Assembly: GCA_022414725.1 (NCBI GenBank)
Contig: CM039464.1
Location: 44,026,906 to 44,090,905, forward strand
DNA length: 64,000 bases
From: Microglena sp. YARC
Lineage: Eukaryota; Chlorophyta; Chlorophyceae; Chlamydomonadales; Chlamydomonadaceae
Direction of reading: 5' to 3'
Below the pieces are notes generated by a model. That model worked only from the letters and a program-made list of their open reading frames with translations, had not been told where the DNA came from and ran no database searches. Both the position numbers and the translations under genes were made by a program. Each line of letters begins with the position of its first letter. Position 1 is the first letter of the stretch. Positions 32,201 through 45,194 of this stretch are shown here, piece after piece.

Positions 32201-35200
32201 CTCCCATAGCCGCGAAATTGCAGTCGCTCCAGCCGAATTGGCCGAAGCAGCTTCGCAGCAAAGTTAGAAGGCGGCCGGAGAGCAGACATTGCTAGGGCGA
32301 AAAAAGGACCTCCAGCTCCAATTGTCGCCTCAAAGCTTCGTCTACTAGGTATCTCAGCAGCTGACATGAAGGAGCAGGGATGAGAGGGAGGAGATGGAGG
32401 ATTCTGAGAGGAAGGAGGAAGTGGGTGGGGCTCGGAAGAAGGGAATCAGGAGAGAGCTGCTTCTGAAGTACTAAGGATGGGGGTCGGGTGGTCCCAAATT
32501 AACTTGAAGAGAATAGCCTGCCCCCCTCCAGTAGGCTGACCTCTTATGCTGACCTCTGGAGGGGGCAGAGTAGCGGATTAGACCGCATGAGCGTCTGTAA
32601 CACTCAAATGGGGCACTGAGCAGCTCCCATAGCCGCGAAATTGCAGTCGCTCCAGCCGAATTGGCCGAAGCAGCTTCGCAGCAAAGTTAGAAGGCGGCCG
32701 GAGAGCAGACATTGCTAGGGCGAAAAAAGGACCTCCAGCTCCAATTGTCGCCTTAAAGCTTCGTCTACTAGGTATCTCAGCAGCTGACATGAAGGAGCAG
32801 GGATGAGAGGGAGGAGATGGAGGATTCTGAGAGGAAGGAGGAAGTGGGTGGGGCTCGGAAGAAGGGAATCAGGAGAGAGCTGCTTCTGAAGTACTAAGGA
32901 TGGGGGTCGGGTGGTCCCAAATTAACTTGAAGAGAATAGCCTGCCCCCCTCCAGTAGGCTGACCTCTTATGCTGACCTCTGGAGGGGGCAGAGTAGCGGA
33001 TTAGACCGCATGAGCGTCTGTAACACTCAAATGGGGCACTGAGCAGCTCCCATAGCCGCGAAATTGCAGTCGCTCCAGCCGAATTGGCCGAAGCAGCTTC
33101 GCAGCAAAGTTAGAAGGCGGCCGGAGAGCAGACATTGCTAGGGCGAAAAAAGGACCTCCAGCTCCAATTGTCGCCTTAAAGCTTCGTCTACTAGGTATCT
33201 CAGCAGCTGACATGAAGGAGCAGGGATGAGAGGGAGGAGATGGAGGATTCTGAGAGGAAGGAGGAAGTGGGTGGGGCTCGGAAGAAGGGAATCAGGAGAG
33301 AGCTGCTTCTGAAGTACTAAGGATGGGGGTCGGGTGGTCCCAAATTAACTTGAAGAGAATAGCCTGCCCCCCTCCAGTAGGCTGACCTCTTATGCTGACC
33401 TCTGGAGGGGGCAGAGTAGCGGATTAGACCGCATGAGCGTCTGTAAACACTCAAATGGGGCACTGAGCAGCTCCCATAGCCGCGAAATTGCAGTCGCTCC
33501 AGCCGAATTGGCCGAAGCAAGCTTCGCAGCAAAGTTAGAAGGCGGCCGGAGAGCAGACATTGCTAGGGCGAAAAAAGGACCTCCAGCTCCAATTGTCGCC
33601 TTAAAGCTTCGTCTACTAGGTATCTCAGCAGCTGACATGAAGGAGCAGGGATGAGAGGGAGGAGATGGAGGATTCTGAGAGGAAGGAGGAAGTGGGTGGG
33701 GCTCGGAAGAAAGGGAATCAGGAGAGAGCTGCTTCTGAAGTACTAAGGATGGGGGTCGGGTGGTCCCAAATTAACTTGAAGAGAATAGCCTGCCCCCTCC
33801 AGTAGGCTGACCTCTTATGCTGACCTCTGGAGGGGCAGAGTAGCGGATTAGACCGCATGAGCGTCTGTAACACTCAAATGGGGCACTGAGCAGCTCCATA
33901 GCCGCGAAATTGCAGTCGCTCCAGCCGAATTGGCCGAAGCAGCTTCGCAGCAAAGTTAGAAGGCGGCCGGAGAGCAGACATTGCTAGGGCGAAAAAAGGA
34001 CCTCCAGCTCCAATTGTCGCCTTAAAGCTTCGTCTACTAGGTATCTCAGCAGCTGACATGAAGGAGCAGGGATGAGAGGGAGGAGATGGAGGATTCTGAG
34101 AGGAAGGAGGAAGTGGGTGGGGCTCGGAAGAAGGGAATCAGGAGAGAGCTGCTTCTGAAGTACTAAGGATGGGGGTCGGGTGGTCCCAAATTAACTTGAA
34201 GAGAATAGCCTGCCCCCCTCCAGTAGGCTGACCTCTTATGCTGACCTCTGGAGGGGGCAGAGTAGCGGATTAGACCGCATGAGCGTCTGTAACACTCAAA
34301 TGGGGCACTGAGCAGCTCCCATAGCCGCGAAATTGCAGTCGCTCCAGCCGAATTGGCCGAAGCAGCTTCGCAGCAAAAGTTATAAAGGCGGCCGGAGAGC
34401 AGACATTGCTAGGGCGAAAAAAGGACCTCCATCTCCAATTGTCGCCTTAAAGCTTCGTCTACTAGGTATCTCAGCAGCTGACATGAAGGAGCAGGGATGA
34501 GAGGGAGGAGAATGGAGGATTCTGAGAGGAAGGAGGAAGTGGGTGGGGCTCGGAAGAAGGGAATCAGGAGAGAGCTGCTTCTGAAGTACTAAGGATGGGG
34601 GTCGGGTGGTCCCAAATTAACTTGAAGAGAATAGCCTGCCCCCTCCAGTAGGCTGACCTCTTATGCTGACCTCTGGAGGGGGCAGAGTAGCGGATTAGAC
34701 CGCATGAGCGTCTGTAACACTCAAATGGGGCACTGAGCAGCTCCATAGCCGCGAAATTGCAGTCGCTCCAGCCGAATTGGCCGAAGCAGCTTCGCAGCAA
34801 AGTTAGAAGGCGGCCGGAGAGCAGACATTGCTAGGGCGAAAAAAGGACCTCCAGCTCCAATTGTCGCCTCAAAGCTTCGTCTACTAGGTATCTCAGCAGC
34901 TGACATGAAGGAGCAGGGATGAGAGGGAGGAGATGGAGGATTCTGAGAGGAAGGAGGAAGTGGGTGGGGCTCGGAAGAAGGGAATCAGGAGAGAGCTGCT
35001 TCTGAAGTACTAAGGATGGGGGTCGGTGGTCCCAAATTAACTTGAAGAGAATAGCCTGCCCCCCTCCAGTAGGCTGACCTCTTATGCTGACCTCTGGAGG
35101 GGGCAGAGTAGCGGATTAGACCGCATGAGCGTCTGTAACACTCAAATGGGGCACTGAGCAGCTCCCATAGCCGCGAAATTGCAGTCGCTCCAGCCGAATT

Positions 35201-38200
35201 GGCCGAAGCAGATCGCAGCAAAGTTATAAGGCGGCCGGAGAGCAGACATTGCTAGGGCGAAAAAAGGACCTCCAGCTCCAATTGTCGCCTCAAAGCTTCG
35301 TCTACTAGGTATCTCAGCAGCTGACATGAAGGAGCAGGGATGAGAGGGAGGAGATGGAGGATTCTGAGAGGAAGGAGGAAGTGGGTGGGGCTCGGAAGAA
35401 GGGAATCAGGAGAGAGCTGCTTCTGAAGTACTAAGGATGGGGTCGGGTGGTCCCAAATTAACTTGAAGAGAATAGCCTGCCCCCTCCAGTAGGCTGACCT
35501 CTTATGCTGACCTCTGGAGGGGCAGAGTAGCGGATTAGACCGCATGAGCGTCTGTAACACTCAAATGGGGCACTGAGCAGCTCCCATAGCCGCGAAATTG
35601 CAGTCGCTCCAGCCGAATTGGCCGAAGCAGCTTCGCAGCAAAGTTAGGCGGCCGGAGAGCAGACATTGCTAGGGCGAAAAAGGACCTCCAGCTCCAATTG
35701 TCGCCTTAAAGCTTCGTCTACTAGGTATCTCAGCAGCTGACATGAAGGAGCAGGGATGAGAGGGAGGAGATGGAGGATTCTGAGAGGAAGGAGGAAGTGG
35801 GTGGGGCTCGGAAGAAGGGAATCAGGAGAGAGCTGCTTCTGAAGTACTAAGGATGGGGGTCGGGTGGTCCCAAATTAACTTGAAGAGAATAGCCTGCCCC
35901 CTCCAGTAGGCTGACCTCTTATGCTGACCTCTGGAGGGGGCAGAGTAGCGGATTAACCGCATGAGCGTCTGTAACACTCAAATGGGGCACTGAGCAGCTC
36001 CCATAGCCGCGAAATTGCAGTCGCTCCAGCCGAATTGGCCGAAGCAGCTTCGCAGCAAAGTTATAAGGCGGCGGAGAGCAGACATTGCTAGGGCGAAAAA
36101 AGGACTCCAGCTCCAATTGTCGCCTTAAAGCTTCGTCTACTAGGTATCTCAGCAGCTGACATGAAGGAGCAGGGATGAGAGGGAGGAGATGGAGGATTCT
36201 GAGAGGAAGGAAGGAAGTGGGTGGGGCTCGGAAGAAGGGAATCAGGAGAGAGCTGCTTCTGAAGTACAAGGATGGGGGTCGGGTGGTCCCAAATTAACTT
36301 GAAGAGAATAGCCCCTGCCCCCTCCAGTAGGCTGACTCTTATGCTGACCTCTGGAGGGGGCAGAGTAGCGGATTAGACCGCATGAGCGTCTGTAACACTC
36401 AAATGGGGCACTGAGCAGCTCCCATAGCCGCGAAATTGCAGTCGCTCCAGCCGAATTGGCCGAAGCAGCTTCGCAGCAAAGTTAGAAGGCGGCCGGAGAG
36501 CAGACATTGCTAGGGCGAAAAAAGGACCTCCAGCTCCAATTGTCGCCTTAAAGCTTCGTCTACTAGGTATCTCAGCAGCTGACATGAAGGAGCAGGGATG
36601 AGAGGGAGGAGATGGAGGATTCTGAGAGGAAGGAGGAAGTGGGTGGGGCTCGGAAGAAGGGAATCAGGAGAGAGCTGCTTCTGAAGTACTAAGGATGGGG
36701 GTCGGGTGGTCCCAAATTAACTTGAAGAGAATAGCCTGCCCCCCTCCAGTAGGCTGACCTCTTATGCTGACCTCTGGAGGGGCAGAGTAGCGGATTAGAC
36801 CGCATGAGCGTCTGTAACACTCAAATGGGGCACTGAGCAGCTCCCATAGCCGCGAAATTGCAGTCGCTCCAGCCGAATTGGCCGAAGCAGCTTCGCAGCA
36901 AAGTTAGAAGGCGGCCGGAAGAGCAGACATTGCTAGGGCGAAAAAAGGACCTCCAGCTCCAATTGTCGCCTCAAAGCTTCGTCTACTAGGTATCTCAGCA
37001 GCTGACATGAAAGGAGCAGGGATGAGAGGGAGGAGATGGAGGATTCTGAGAGGAAGGAGGAAGTGGGTGGGGCTCGGAAGAAGGGAATCAGGAGAGAGCT
37101 GCTTCTGAAGTACTAAGGATGGGGTCGGGTGGTCCCAAATTAACTTGAAGAGAATAGCCTGCCCCCTCCAGTAGGCTGACCTCTTATGCTGACCTCTGGA
37201 GGGGGCAGAGTAGCGGATTAGACCGCATGAGCGTCTGTAACACTCAAATGGGGCACTGAGCAGCTCCCATAGCCGCGAAATTGCAGTCGCTCCAGCCGAA
37301 TTGGCCGAAGCAGCTTCGCAGCAAAGTTAGAAGGCGGCCGGAGAGCAGACATTGCTAGGGCGAAAAAAGGACCTCCAGCTCCAATTGTCGCCTTAAAGCT
37401 TCGTCTACTAGGTATCTCAGCAGCTGACATGAAGGAGCAGGGATGAGAGGGAGGAGATGGAGGATTCTGAGAGGAAGGAGGAAGTGGGTGGGGCTCGGAA
37501 GAAGGGAATCAGGAGAGAGCTGCTTCTGAAGTACTAAGGATGGGGGTCGGGTGGTCCCAAATTAACTTGAAGAGAATAGCCTGCCCCCCTCCAGTAGGCT
37601 GACCTCTTATGCTGACCTCTGGAGGGGGCAGAGTAGCGGATTAGACCGCATGAGCGTCTGTAACACTCAAATGGGGCACTGAGCAGCTCCATAGCCGCGA
37701 AATTGCAGTCGCTCCAGCCGAATTGGCCGAAGCAGCTTCGCAGCAAAGTTAGATAAGGCGGCCGGAGAGCAGACATTGCTAGGGCGAAAAAAGGACCTCC
37801 AGCTCCAATTGTCGCCTCAAAGCTTCGTCTACTAGGTATTTCAGCAGCTGACATGAAGGAGCAGGGATGAGAGGGAGGAGATGGAGGATTCTGAGAGGAA
37901 GGAGGAAGTGGGTGGGGCTCGGAAGAAGGGAATCAGGAGAGAGCTGCTTCTGAAGTACTAAGGATGGGGGTCGGGTGGTCCCAAATTAACTTGAAGAGAA
38001 TAGCCTGCCCCCCTCCAGTAGGCTGACCTCTTATGCTGACCTCTGGAGGGGGCAGAGTAGCGGATTAGACCGCATGAGCGTCTGTAACACTCAAATGGGG
38101 CACTGAGCAGCTCCCATAGCCGCGAAATTGCAGTCGCTCCAGCCGAATTGGCCGAAGCAGCTTCGCAGCAAAGTTATAAGGCGGCCGGAGAGCAGACATT

Positions 38201-41040
38201 GCTAGGGCGAAAAAAGGACCTCCAGCTCCAATTGTCGCCTTAAAGCTTCGTCTACTAGGTATCTCAGCAGCTGACATGAAGGAGCAGGGATGAGAGGGAG
38301 GAGATGGAGGATTCTGAGAGGAAGGAGGAAGTGGGTGGGGCTCGGAAGAAGGGAATCAGGAGAGAGCTGCTTCTGAAGTACTAAGGATGGGGGTCGGGTG
38401 GTCCCAAATTAACTTGAAGAGAATAGCCTGCCCCCTCCAGTAGGCTGACCTCTTATGCTGACCTCTGGAGGGGGCAGAGGTAGCGGATTAGACCGCATGA
38501 GCGTCTGTAACACTCAAAATGGGGCACTGAGCAGCTCCCTAGCCGCGAAATTGCAGTCGCTCCAGCCGAATTGGCCGAAGCAGCTTCGCAGCAAAGTTAG
38601 AAGGCGGCCCGGAGAGCAGACATTGCTAGGCGAAAAAAGGACCTCCAGCTCCAATTGACGCCTTAAAGCTTCGTCTACTAGGTATCTCAGCAGCTGACAA
38701 TGAAAGGAGCAGGGATGAGAGGCGAGGAGATGGAGGATTCTGAGAGGAAGGAGGAAGTGGGTTGGGGCTCGGAAGAAGGGAATCAGGAGAGAGCTGTTTC
38801 TGAAGTACTAAGGATGGGGGTCGGGTGGTCCCAAATTAACTTGAAGAGAATAGCCTGCCCCCTCAGTAGGCTGACCTCTTATGCTGACCTCTGGAGGGGG
38901 CAGAGTAGCGGATTAGACCGCATGAGCGTCTGTAACACTCAAATGGGGACTGAGCAGCTCCCATAGCCGCGAAATTGCAGTCGCTCCAGCCGAATTGGCC
39001 GAAGCAGCTTCGCAGCAAAGTTAGAAGGCGGCCGGAGAGCAGACATTGCTAGGGCGAAAAAAGGACCTCCAGCTCCAATTGTCGCCTTAAAGCTTCGTCT
39101 ACTAGGTATCTCAGCAGCTGACATGAAGGAGCAGGGATGAGAGGGAGGAGATGGAGGATTCTGAGAGAAGGAGGAAGTGGGTGGGGCTCGGGAAGAAGGG
39201 AATCAGGAGAGAGCTGCTTCTGAAGTACTAAGGATGGGGTCGGGTGGTCCAAATTAAACTTGAAGAGAATAGCCTGCCCCCCTCCAGTAGGCTGACCTCT
39301 TATGCTGACCTCTGGAGGGGGGAGAGTAGCGGATTAGACCCGCATGAGCGTCTGTAACACTCAAATGGGGCACTGAGCAGCTCCCATAGCCGCGAAATTG
39401 CAGTCGCTCCAGCCGAATTGGCCGAAGCAGCTTCGAGCAAAGTTAGAAGGCGGCCGGAGAGCAGACATTGCTAGGGCGAAAAAAGGACCTCCAGCTCCAA
39501 TTGTCGCCTTAAAGCTTCGTCTATAGGTATCTCAGCAGCTGACATGAAGGAGCAGGATGAGAGGGAGGAGATGGAGGATTCTGAGAGGAGGAGGAAGTGG
39601 GTGGGGCTCGGAAGAAGGGAATCAGGAGAGAGCTGCTTCTGAAGTACTAAGGATGGGGGTCGGGTGGTCCCAAATTAACTTGAAGAGAATAGCCTGCCCC
39701 TCCAGTAGGCTGACTCTTATGCTGACCTCTGGAGGGGGCAGAGTTAGCGGATTAGACGCATGAGCGTCTGTAACACTCAAATGGGGCACTGAGCAGCTCC
39801 ATAGCCGCGAAATTGCAGTCGCTCCAGCCGAATTGGCCGAAGCAGCTTCGCAGCAAAGTTATGAAGGCGGCCGGAGAGCAGACATTGCTAGGGCGAAAAA
39901 AGGACCTCCAGCTCCAATTGTCGCCTCAAAGCTTCGTCTACTAGGTATCTCAGCAGCTGACATGAAGGAGCAGGGATGAGAGGGAGGAGATGGAGGATTC
40001 TGAGAGGAAGGAGGAAGTGGTGGGGCTCGAAGAAGGGAATCAGGAGAGAGCTGCTTCTGAAGTACTAAGGATGGGGGTCGGGTGGTCCCAAATTAACTTG
40101 AAGAGAATAGCCTGCCCCCCTCGAGTAGGCTGACCTCTTATGCTGACCTCTGGAGGGGGCAGAGTACGGATTAGACCGCATGAGCGTCTGTAACACTCAA
40201 ATGGGGCACTGAAGCAGCTCCCATAGCCGCGAAATTGCAGTCGCTCCAGCCGAATTGGCCGAAGCAGCTTCGCAGCAAAGTTAGAAAGGCGGCCGGAGAG
40301 CAGACATTGCTAGGGCGAAAAAGGACCTCCAGCTCCAATTGTCGCCTTAAAGCTTCGTCTACTAGGTATCTCAGCAGCTGACATGAAGGAGCAGGGATGA
40401 GAGGGAGGAGATGGAGGATTCTGAGAGGAAGGAGGAAGTGGGTGGGGGCTCGGAAGAAGGGAATCAAGGAGAGAGCTGCTTCTGAAGTACTAAGGATGGG
40501 GGTCGGGTGGTCCCCAAATTAAGTTGAAGAGAATAGCCTGCCCCCCTCCAGTAGGCTGACCTCTTATGCTGACCTCTGGAGGGGCAGAGTACGGATTAGA
40601 CGCATGAGCGTCTGTAACACTCAAATGGGGCACTGAGCAGCTCCATAGGCCGCGAAATTGGCAGTCGCTCCAGCCGAATTGGCCGAAGCAGCTTCGCAGC
40701 AAAGTTATAGGCGGCCGGAGAGCAGACATTGCTAGGGCGAAAAAAAAGGACGCCTCCAGCTCCAATTGTCGGCCTCAAAGCTTCGTCTACTAGGTATCTC
40801 AGCAGCTGACATGAAGGAGCAGGATGAGAGGGAGGAGATGGAGGATTCTGAGAGGAAGGAGGAAGTGGGTGGGGCTCGGAAGAAGGGAATCAGGAGAGAG
40901 CTGCTTTCTGAAGTACTAAGGATGGGGGTCGGGTGGTCCCAAATTAACTTGAAGAGAATAGCCTGCCCCTCCAGTAGGCTGAACCTCTTATGCTGACCTC
41001 TGGAGGGGGCAGAGTAGCGGATTAGATAACCGCATGGTAA
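23241..41040. repeat. ~423-bp tandem satellite array, regular part (about 42 copies)
   Basis: Head-to-tail units of about 421-425 bp with a few percent divergence, mostly indels in short homopolymers (CCCCCC/CCCC, GGGG/GGGGG). Marker blocks are GACCGCATGAGCGTCTGTAA, CAGCTCCCATAGCCGCG, GGCGACAATTGGAGCTGGAG (minus) and CCTCTTATGCTGACCTCTGG. A C/T variant (GCCTTAAAGC/GCCTCAAAGC) is scattered and alternates in 30.6-32.8 kb. One unit at 28405-28440 has an internal duplication. The first unit (23240-23480) differs downstream of GACAATTGGATGG. On the minus strand each unit has a ~70-codon frame, but see the exon-like segment listed separately. Confidence 0.97.
23405..23530 (-). other. Exon-like segment in each satellite unit (representative copy): 3' splice site plus possible HECT exon edge
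   Basis: On the minus strand, units read a pyrimidine-rich stretch (CTTCCTCCTTCCTCTCAG, CTCCCTCTCATCCCTGCTCC) and then CTGCTGAG followed by ATACCTAGTAGACGAAGC, encoding YLVDEALRRQLE. Joined to the upstream HECT exon edge (EYVHLYT plus AG) it gives EYVHLYTRYLVDEALRRQLE, which has the same length and pattern as the HECT segment [20 protein letters not shown] of UBE3A. Beyond QLE the match to HECT stops. Strand and order agree with the HECT gene to the right. Confidence 0.5.
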
Positions 41041-44040
41041 GCGTCTGTAACACTCAAATGGGGGCACTGAGAGGCAGCTCCCATATGCCGCGAATTGCAG
41101 TCGCCGAAGCGTTCGCGCAAAGTTATAAGGCGGCAGGACAGCAATTGCTAGGGCGAAAAAAGGACCTCAGCGAATTGGCGAAGAAGGAGCAGGGATGCTT
41201 CGCAGAGGAAGGAGGAAGTGGTGGGGCAAAGGGATCAGGAGAGAGCTGCTTCTGAAGTAAGGCGGGTGGTCCGGAGAGCTGCCCCCCTCCAGACATTGCT
41301 AGGGCGAAAAAAGGACCTCCAGCTCCTCCCAAGCCGCGAATTGTCGCCCGAGCCGAATCAGGGGCTAAAGCTTCGGCGGCGGAGAGCAGACCTCTACGAA
41401 AAAAGACCTAGGTATCGTCAGTATCAGCTGACAATGAAGGAGCAGGGATGGAGGGAGGAGATGGAAAGGATTCTGAGAGGCAGGAGGAAGTGGGTGGGGC
41501 TCGGAAGAAGGGAATCAGGAAGAGAGCTGCTTCTGAAGTACTAAGGATGGGGTCGGGTGGTCCAAATTAACTTGAAGAGAATAGCCTGCCCCCCTCCAGT
41601 AGGCTGAACTCTTATGCTGACCTCTGGAGGGGGCAAGAGTAATAGCGGATTAGACGGCATGAGCGTCTGTAAACACTCAAATGGGGCACTGAGCAGCTCC
41701 CATAAGCCGCGAAATGTGCAGTCGCTCCAGCGAATTGGCCGACAGCAGCTTGCAGCAAAAAGTTAGAAGGCGGCCGGAGAGCAGACATTGCTAGGGCGAA
41801 AAAAGGACCTCCAGCTCAATTGTCGCCTCAAAGCTTCGTCTACTAGGTATCTCAGCGACTGAAGGGCAGGATGAGAGGAGGAGGGAAGGTTATGGAGAGA
41901 AGGAGGAAGTGGTGGGTCGGAAGAAGGGAATTCAGGAGAGAGTGCTTCTGAAGTACTAAGGAGGATGGGGTCGGGCTCCCAAATTAACTTAGAAAGATAG
42001 CTGCCCCCAGGAGAGGGAGTGACGCATTTTCTGAAACACTAAGGATCTGGAGGGGCCCAAATACGGATGCCGCGCTGTAGCTCTCTGTAAGCACTCAAAG
42101 TGGGGCAAGCGTATTAGACATAAGCTGTATATTGAGTCGTCCAAATGTACAATTGGCCGGAAGGGCGCTTGCAGGCAAAGTTAGAAGTTAAAGCGGGGCG
42201 AGGCAAGACATTGCTAGGGAGCGAAAAAGGACCTCCAGCTCAATTGTCGCTTAAAGGTTAGATCTATAGGGTACTCAGCGCTGACATGAAGGAGAGGGAT
42301 GAGAGGTGAGGAGATGGAGGATTGAGAGGAAGGAGGACGTGGTGGGGCTCGGGAAGAAGGGAAGCAGGAGAGTGCGTTCTGAAGTAGACTAAGGATGGGG
42401 TCGGGGGTGGTCCTCAAATATAACTTAAGAGAGATGCCTTGCCCCCTCCAAGTATAGGGCTGACATCTTATGGCTGACTCTGGAGGGGGCAGAGTAGCGG
42501 ATGACCGCATGAGCGTCCTGTTACACTCAAATGGGCGCTAGGCGGATTGCAGTCGCTAGCCGAATTGGCCGAAGCAGTGAGCGTAATGTAGGGCGAGCAT
42601 CGCCTCAAAGCTTCATGGGGCACAACTGAGCAGGGATGCGAGGGAGGAGATGGAGGATTCCCTGAGAGGAAGGAAGGAAGTGGGTGGGGCATGAGCAGCT
42701 ATAAGAGTTGGGTCCCAAATTAACTTGCAGTCGCTCCACCGATGATTGACCGCCAAACTCAATAGGGCACTAGCCAAGATTGCCGAAGTTAGAAGGCGGC
42801 GCTTCGCAGCAGAGCAAGGACATTGCTAGGCGGAAAGAAGGGACGCTCCAGCTCCAGATTAGTCGCGTTAAAGCTTCGTCACTAGGTATCTCAGGCGTCT
42901 GACATGGAGGGAGAGGGATGAGAGAGTAGGATGGAGGATTCTGAGGAGGAAGGGGGTGGGGAGTGGGTTGGGGCTCAGTGAAAGAGAAGGGAAGTCAGGG
43001 AGAGAGTGCTTCTGAGATAGTATAAGGATGGTGGGGCCAGGTAGTCCGCAGAATTAACTTTGAAGAGAATAGCTGCCTCATGTAGGGCTGACATCTTATG
43101 TCTGACTTGGAGGGGGCTAGAGTAAGCAGGATTAGAGCGATGACGTGCTGTAACAACTCAATGGTCGCACTTGAAGCTTCCATAGGCTCGGTGCGAATTG
43201 CAGTCGTCACCCAGCGAATTGGCCGAAGCGCAGCTTCGCAGCACCAAAGTTAGAGGGTGCGGGCCCGGAGAGCACATTGCTATATGGGGGGAAAAAAGGA
43301 CCTCCAGCTTCCAATTGTCGCTGTCAAGCTTCGTCTACTAGGTATCTCGCAGCTGACAAATGAAGGAGCAGGGATGAGAGGGAGGAGATGGAGGATTCTG
43401 AGAGGAAGGAAGGAAGTGGGTGGGGTCGGAAGAAGGGAATCAGGAGAGAGCTGCTTCTGAAGTACTAAGGATGGGGGTCGGGGTGGTCCAAATTAATTGA
43501 AGAGAATAGCCTGCCCATCCATGGCATGGTGTCGGTTTATGGTGATCCTGGATGGTGTGGCAGAGTAGGGATTAGACATGAGCCGTCTGTAAACACTCAA
43601 ATGGGGCACTGAGCAGCTACCCATAGCCGCGAAATGCCAAGTCGCTCCAGCGAATGGCCGACAGCAGCTCCAGGCAAAAGTTTAAAGGGCGGCCGGAGAA
43701 GCAAGACATTGCTAGGGCGAAAAAAGGACCTCAGCTCCAATTGTCGCCTCAAAGCTTCGTCTACTAGGTATTCAGCAAGCTGACTGAAAGGAGCAGGGAT
43801 AGAGGGAGGAGATGGAAGGTTCTGAAGGAAGGAGGAAGTGGTGGGCTCGGAAGAAGGGAATCAGGAGAGAGCTGCTTCTGAAGTACTAAGGGATGGGGGT
43901 CGGGTGGTCCCAAATTAACTTGAAAGAGATAGCCTGCCCCCCTCCAGTAGGCTGGACCTCTTATGCGCCTCGGGAGGGGGCAGAGTAGCGCATTAGACCG
44001 CATGAGCGTCTGTAAACACTCAAATGGGGACTGAGCAGCT
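41041..44040. repeat. Decayed end of the satellite array
   Basis: Same unit but with many small insertions, deletions and scrambled blocks, up to the assembly gap. Either the old, unhomogenised array edge or a stretch of poor consensus next to the gap. Confidence 0.85.
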
Positions 44041-45040
44041 NNNNNNNNNNNNNNNNNNNNNNNNNNNNNNNNNNNNNNNNNNNNNNNNNNNNNNNNNNNN
44101 NNNNNNNNNNNNNNNNNNNNNNNNNNNNNNNNNNNNNNNNNNNNNNNNNNNNNNNNNNNNNNNNNNNNNNNNNNNNNNNNNNNNNNNNNNNNNNNNNNNN
44201 NNNNNNNNNNNNNNNNNNNNNNNNNNNNNNNNNNNNNNNNNNNNNNNNNNNNNNNNNNNNNNNNNNNNNNNNNNNNNNNNNNNNNNNNNNNNNNNNNNNN
44301 NNNNNNNNNNNNNNNNNNNNNNNNNNNNNNNNNNNNNNNNNNNNNNNNNNNNNNNNNNNNNNNNNNNNNNNNNNNNNNNNNNNNNNNNNNNNNNNNNNNN
44401 NNNNNNNNNNNNNNNNNNNNNNNNNNNNNNNNNNNNNNNNNNNNNNNNNNNNNNNNNNNNNNNNNNNNNNNNNNNNNNNNNNNNNNNNNNNNNNNNNNNN
44501 NNNNNNNNNNNNNNNNNNNNNNNNNNNNNNNNNNNNNNNNNNNNNNNNNNNNNNNNNNNNNNNNNNNNNNNNNNNNNNNNNNNNNNNNNNNNNNNNNNNN
44601 NNNNNNNNNNNNNNNNNNNNNNNNNNNNNNNNNNNNNNNNNNNNNNNNNNNNNNNNNNNNNNNNNNNNNNNNNNNNNNNNNNNNNNNNNNNNNNNNNNNN
44701 NNNNNNNNNNNNNNNNNNNNNNNNNNNNNNNNNNNNNNNNNNNNNNNNNNNNNNNNNNNNNNNNNNNNNNNNNNNNNNNNNNNNNNNNNNNNNNNNNNNN
44801 NNNNNNNNNNNNNNNNNNNNNNNNNNNNNNNNNNNNNNNNNNNNNNNNNNNNNNNNNNNNNNNNNNNNNNNNNNNNNNNNNNNNNNNNNNNNNNNNNNNN
44901 NNNNNNNNNNNNNNNNNNNNNNNNNNNNNNNNNNNNNNNNNNNNNNNNNNNNNNNNNNNNNNNNNNNNNNNNNNNNNNNNNNNNNNNNNNNNNNNNNNNN
45001 NNNNNNNNNNNNNNNNNNNNNNNNNNNNNNNNNNNNNNNN
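44041..45040. other. Assembly gap (1000 N)
   Basis: Exactly 1000 N, so probably a gap of unknown size. It separates the satellite from the HECT exon-8 repeat array. Confidence 1.
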
Positions 45041-45194
45041 GAATAATGCGGAAAGAACCCGAAAGGAATATTAAAGAAAAGGAAAAACAGGGAACAGGGA
45101 AAAAGAAAAGAAGACAATAAAGGAAATTAGGGAAAGAGGAAATAGGAAAAGAAGGAAACAAGGAGAAAAGCGAGACAAAGGAAAAAAAGCTGCT

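Noticed and set aside
23682..38277. Recurring ~70-codon minus-strand frame (starts MSAAEIPSRRSF) as a repeated small gene
   Set aside because: It is the by-product of the satellite unit. The ATG lies inside the splice-site region, the frame is broken in many units by indels, and the exon reading uses a different frame.
23241..41040. Satellite considered as a CRISPR-like array
   Set aside because: Units are ~423 bp with no short repeat/variable spacer pattern, and the context is eukaryotic.
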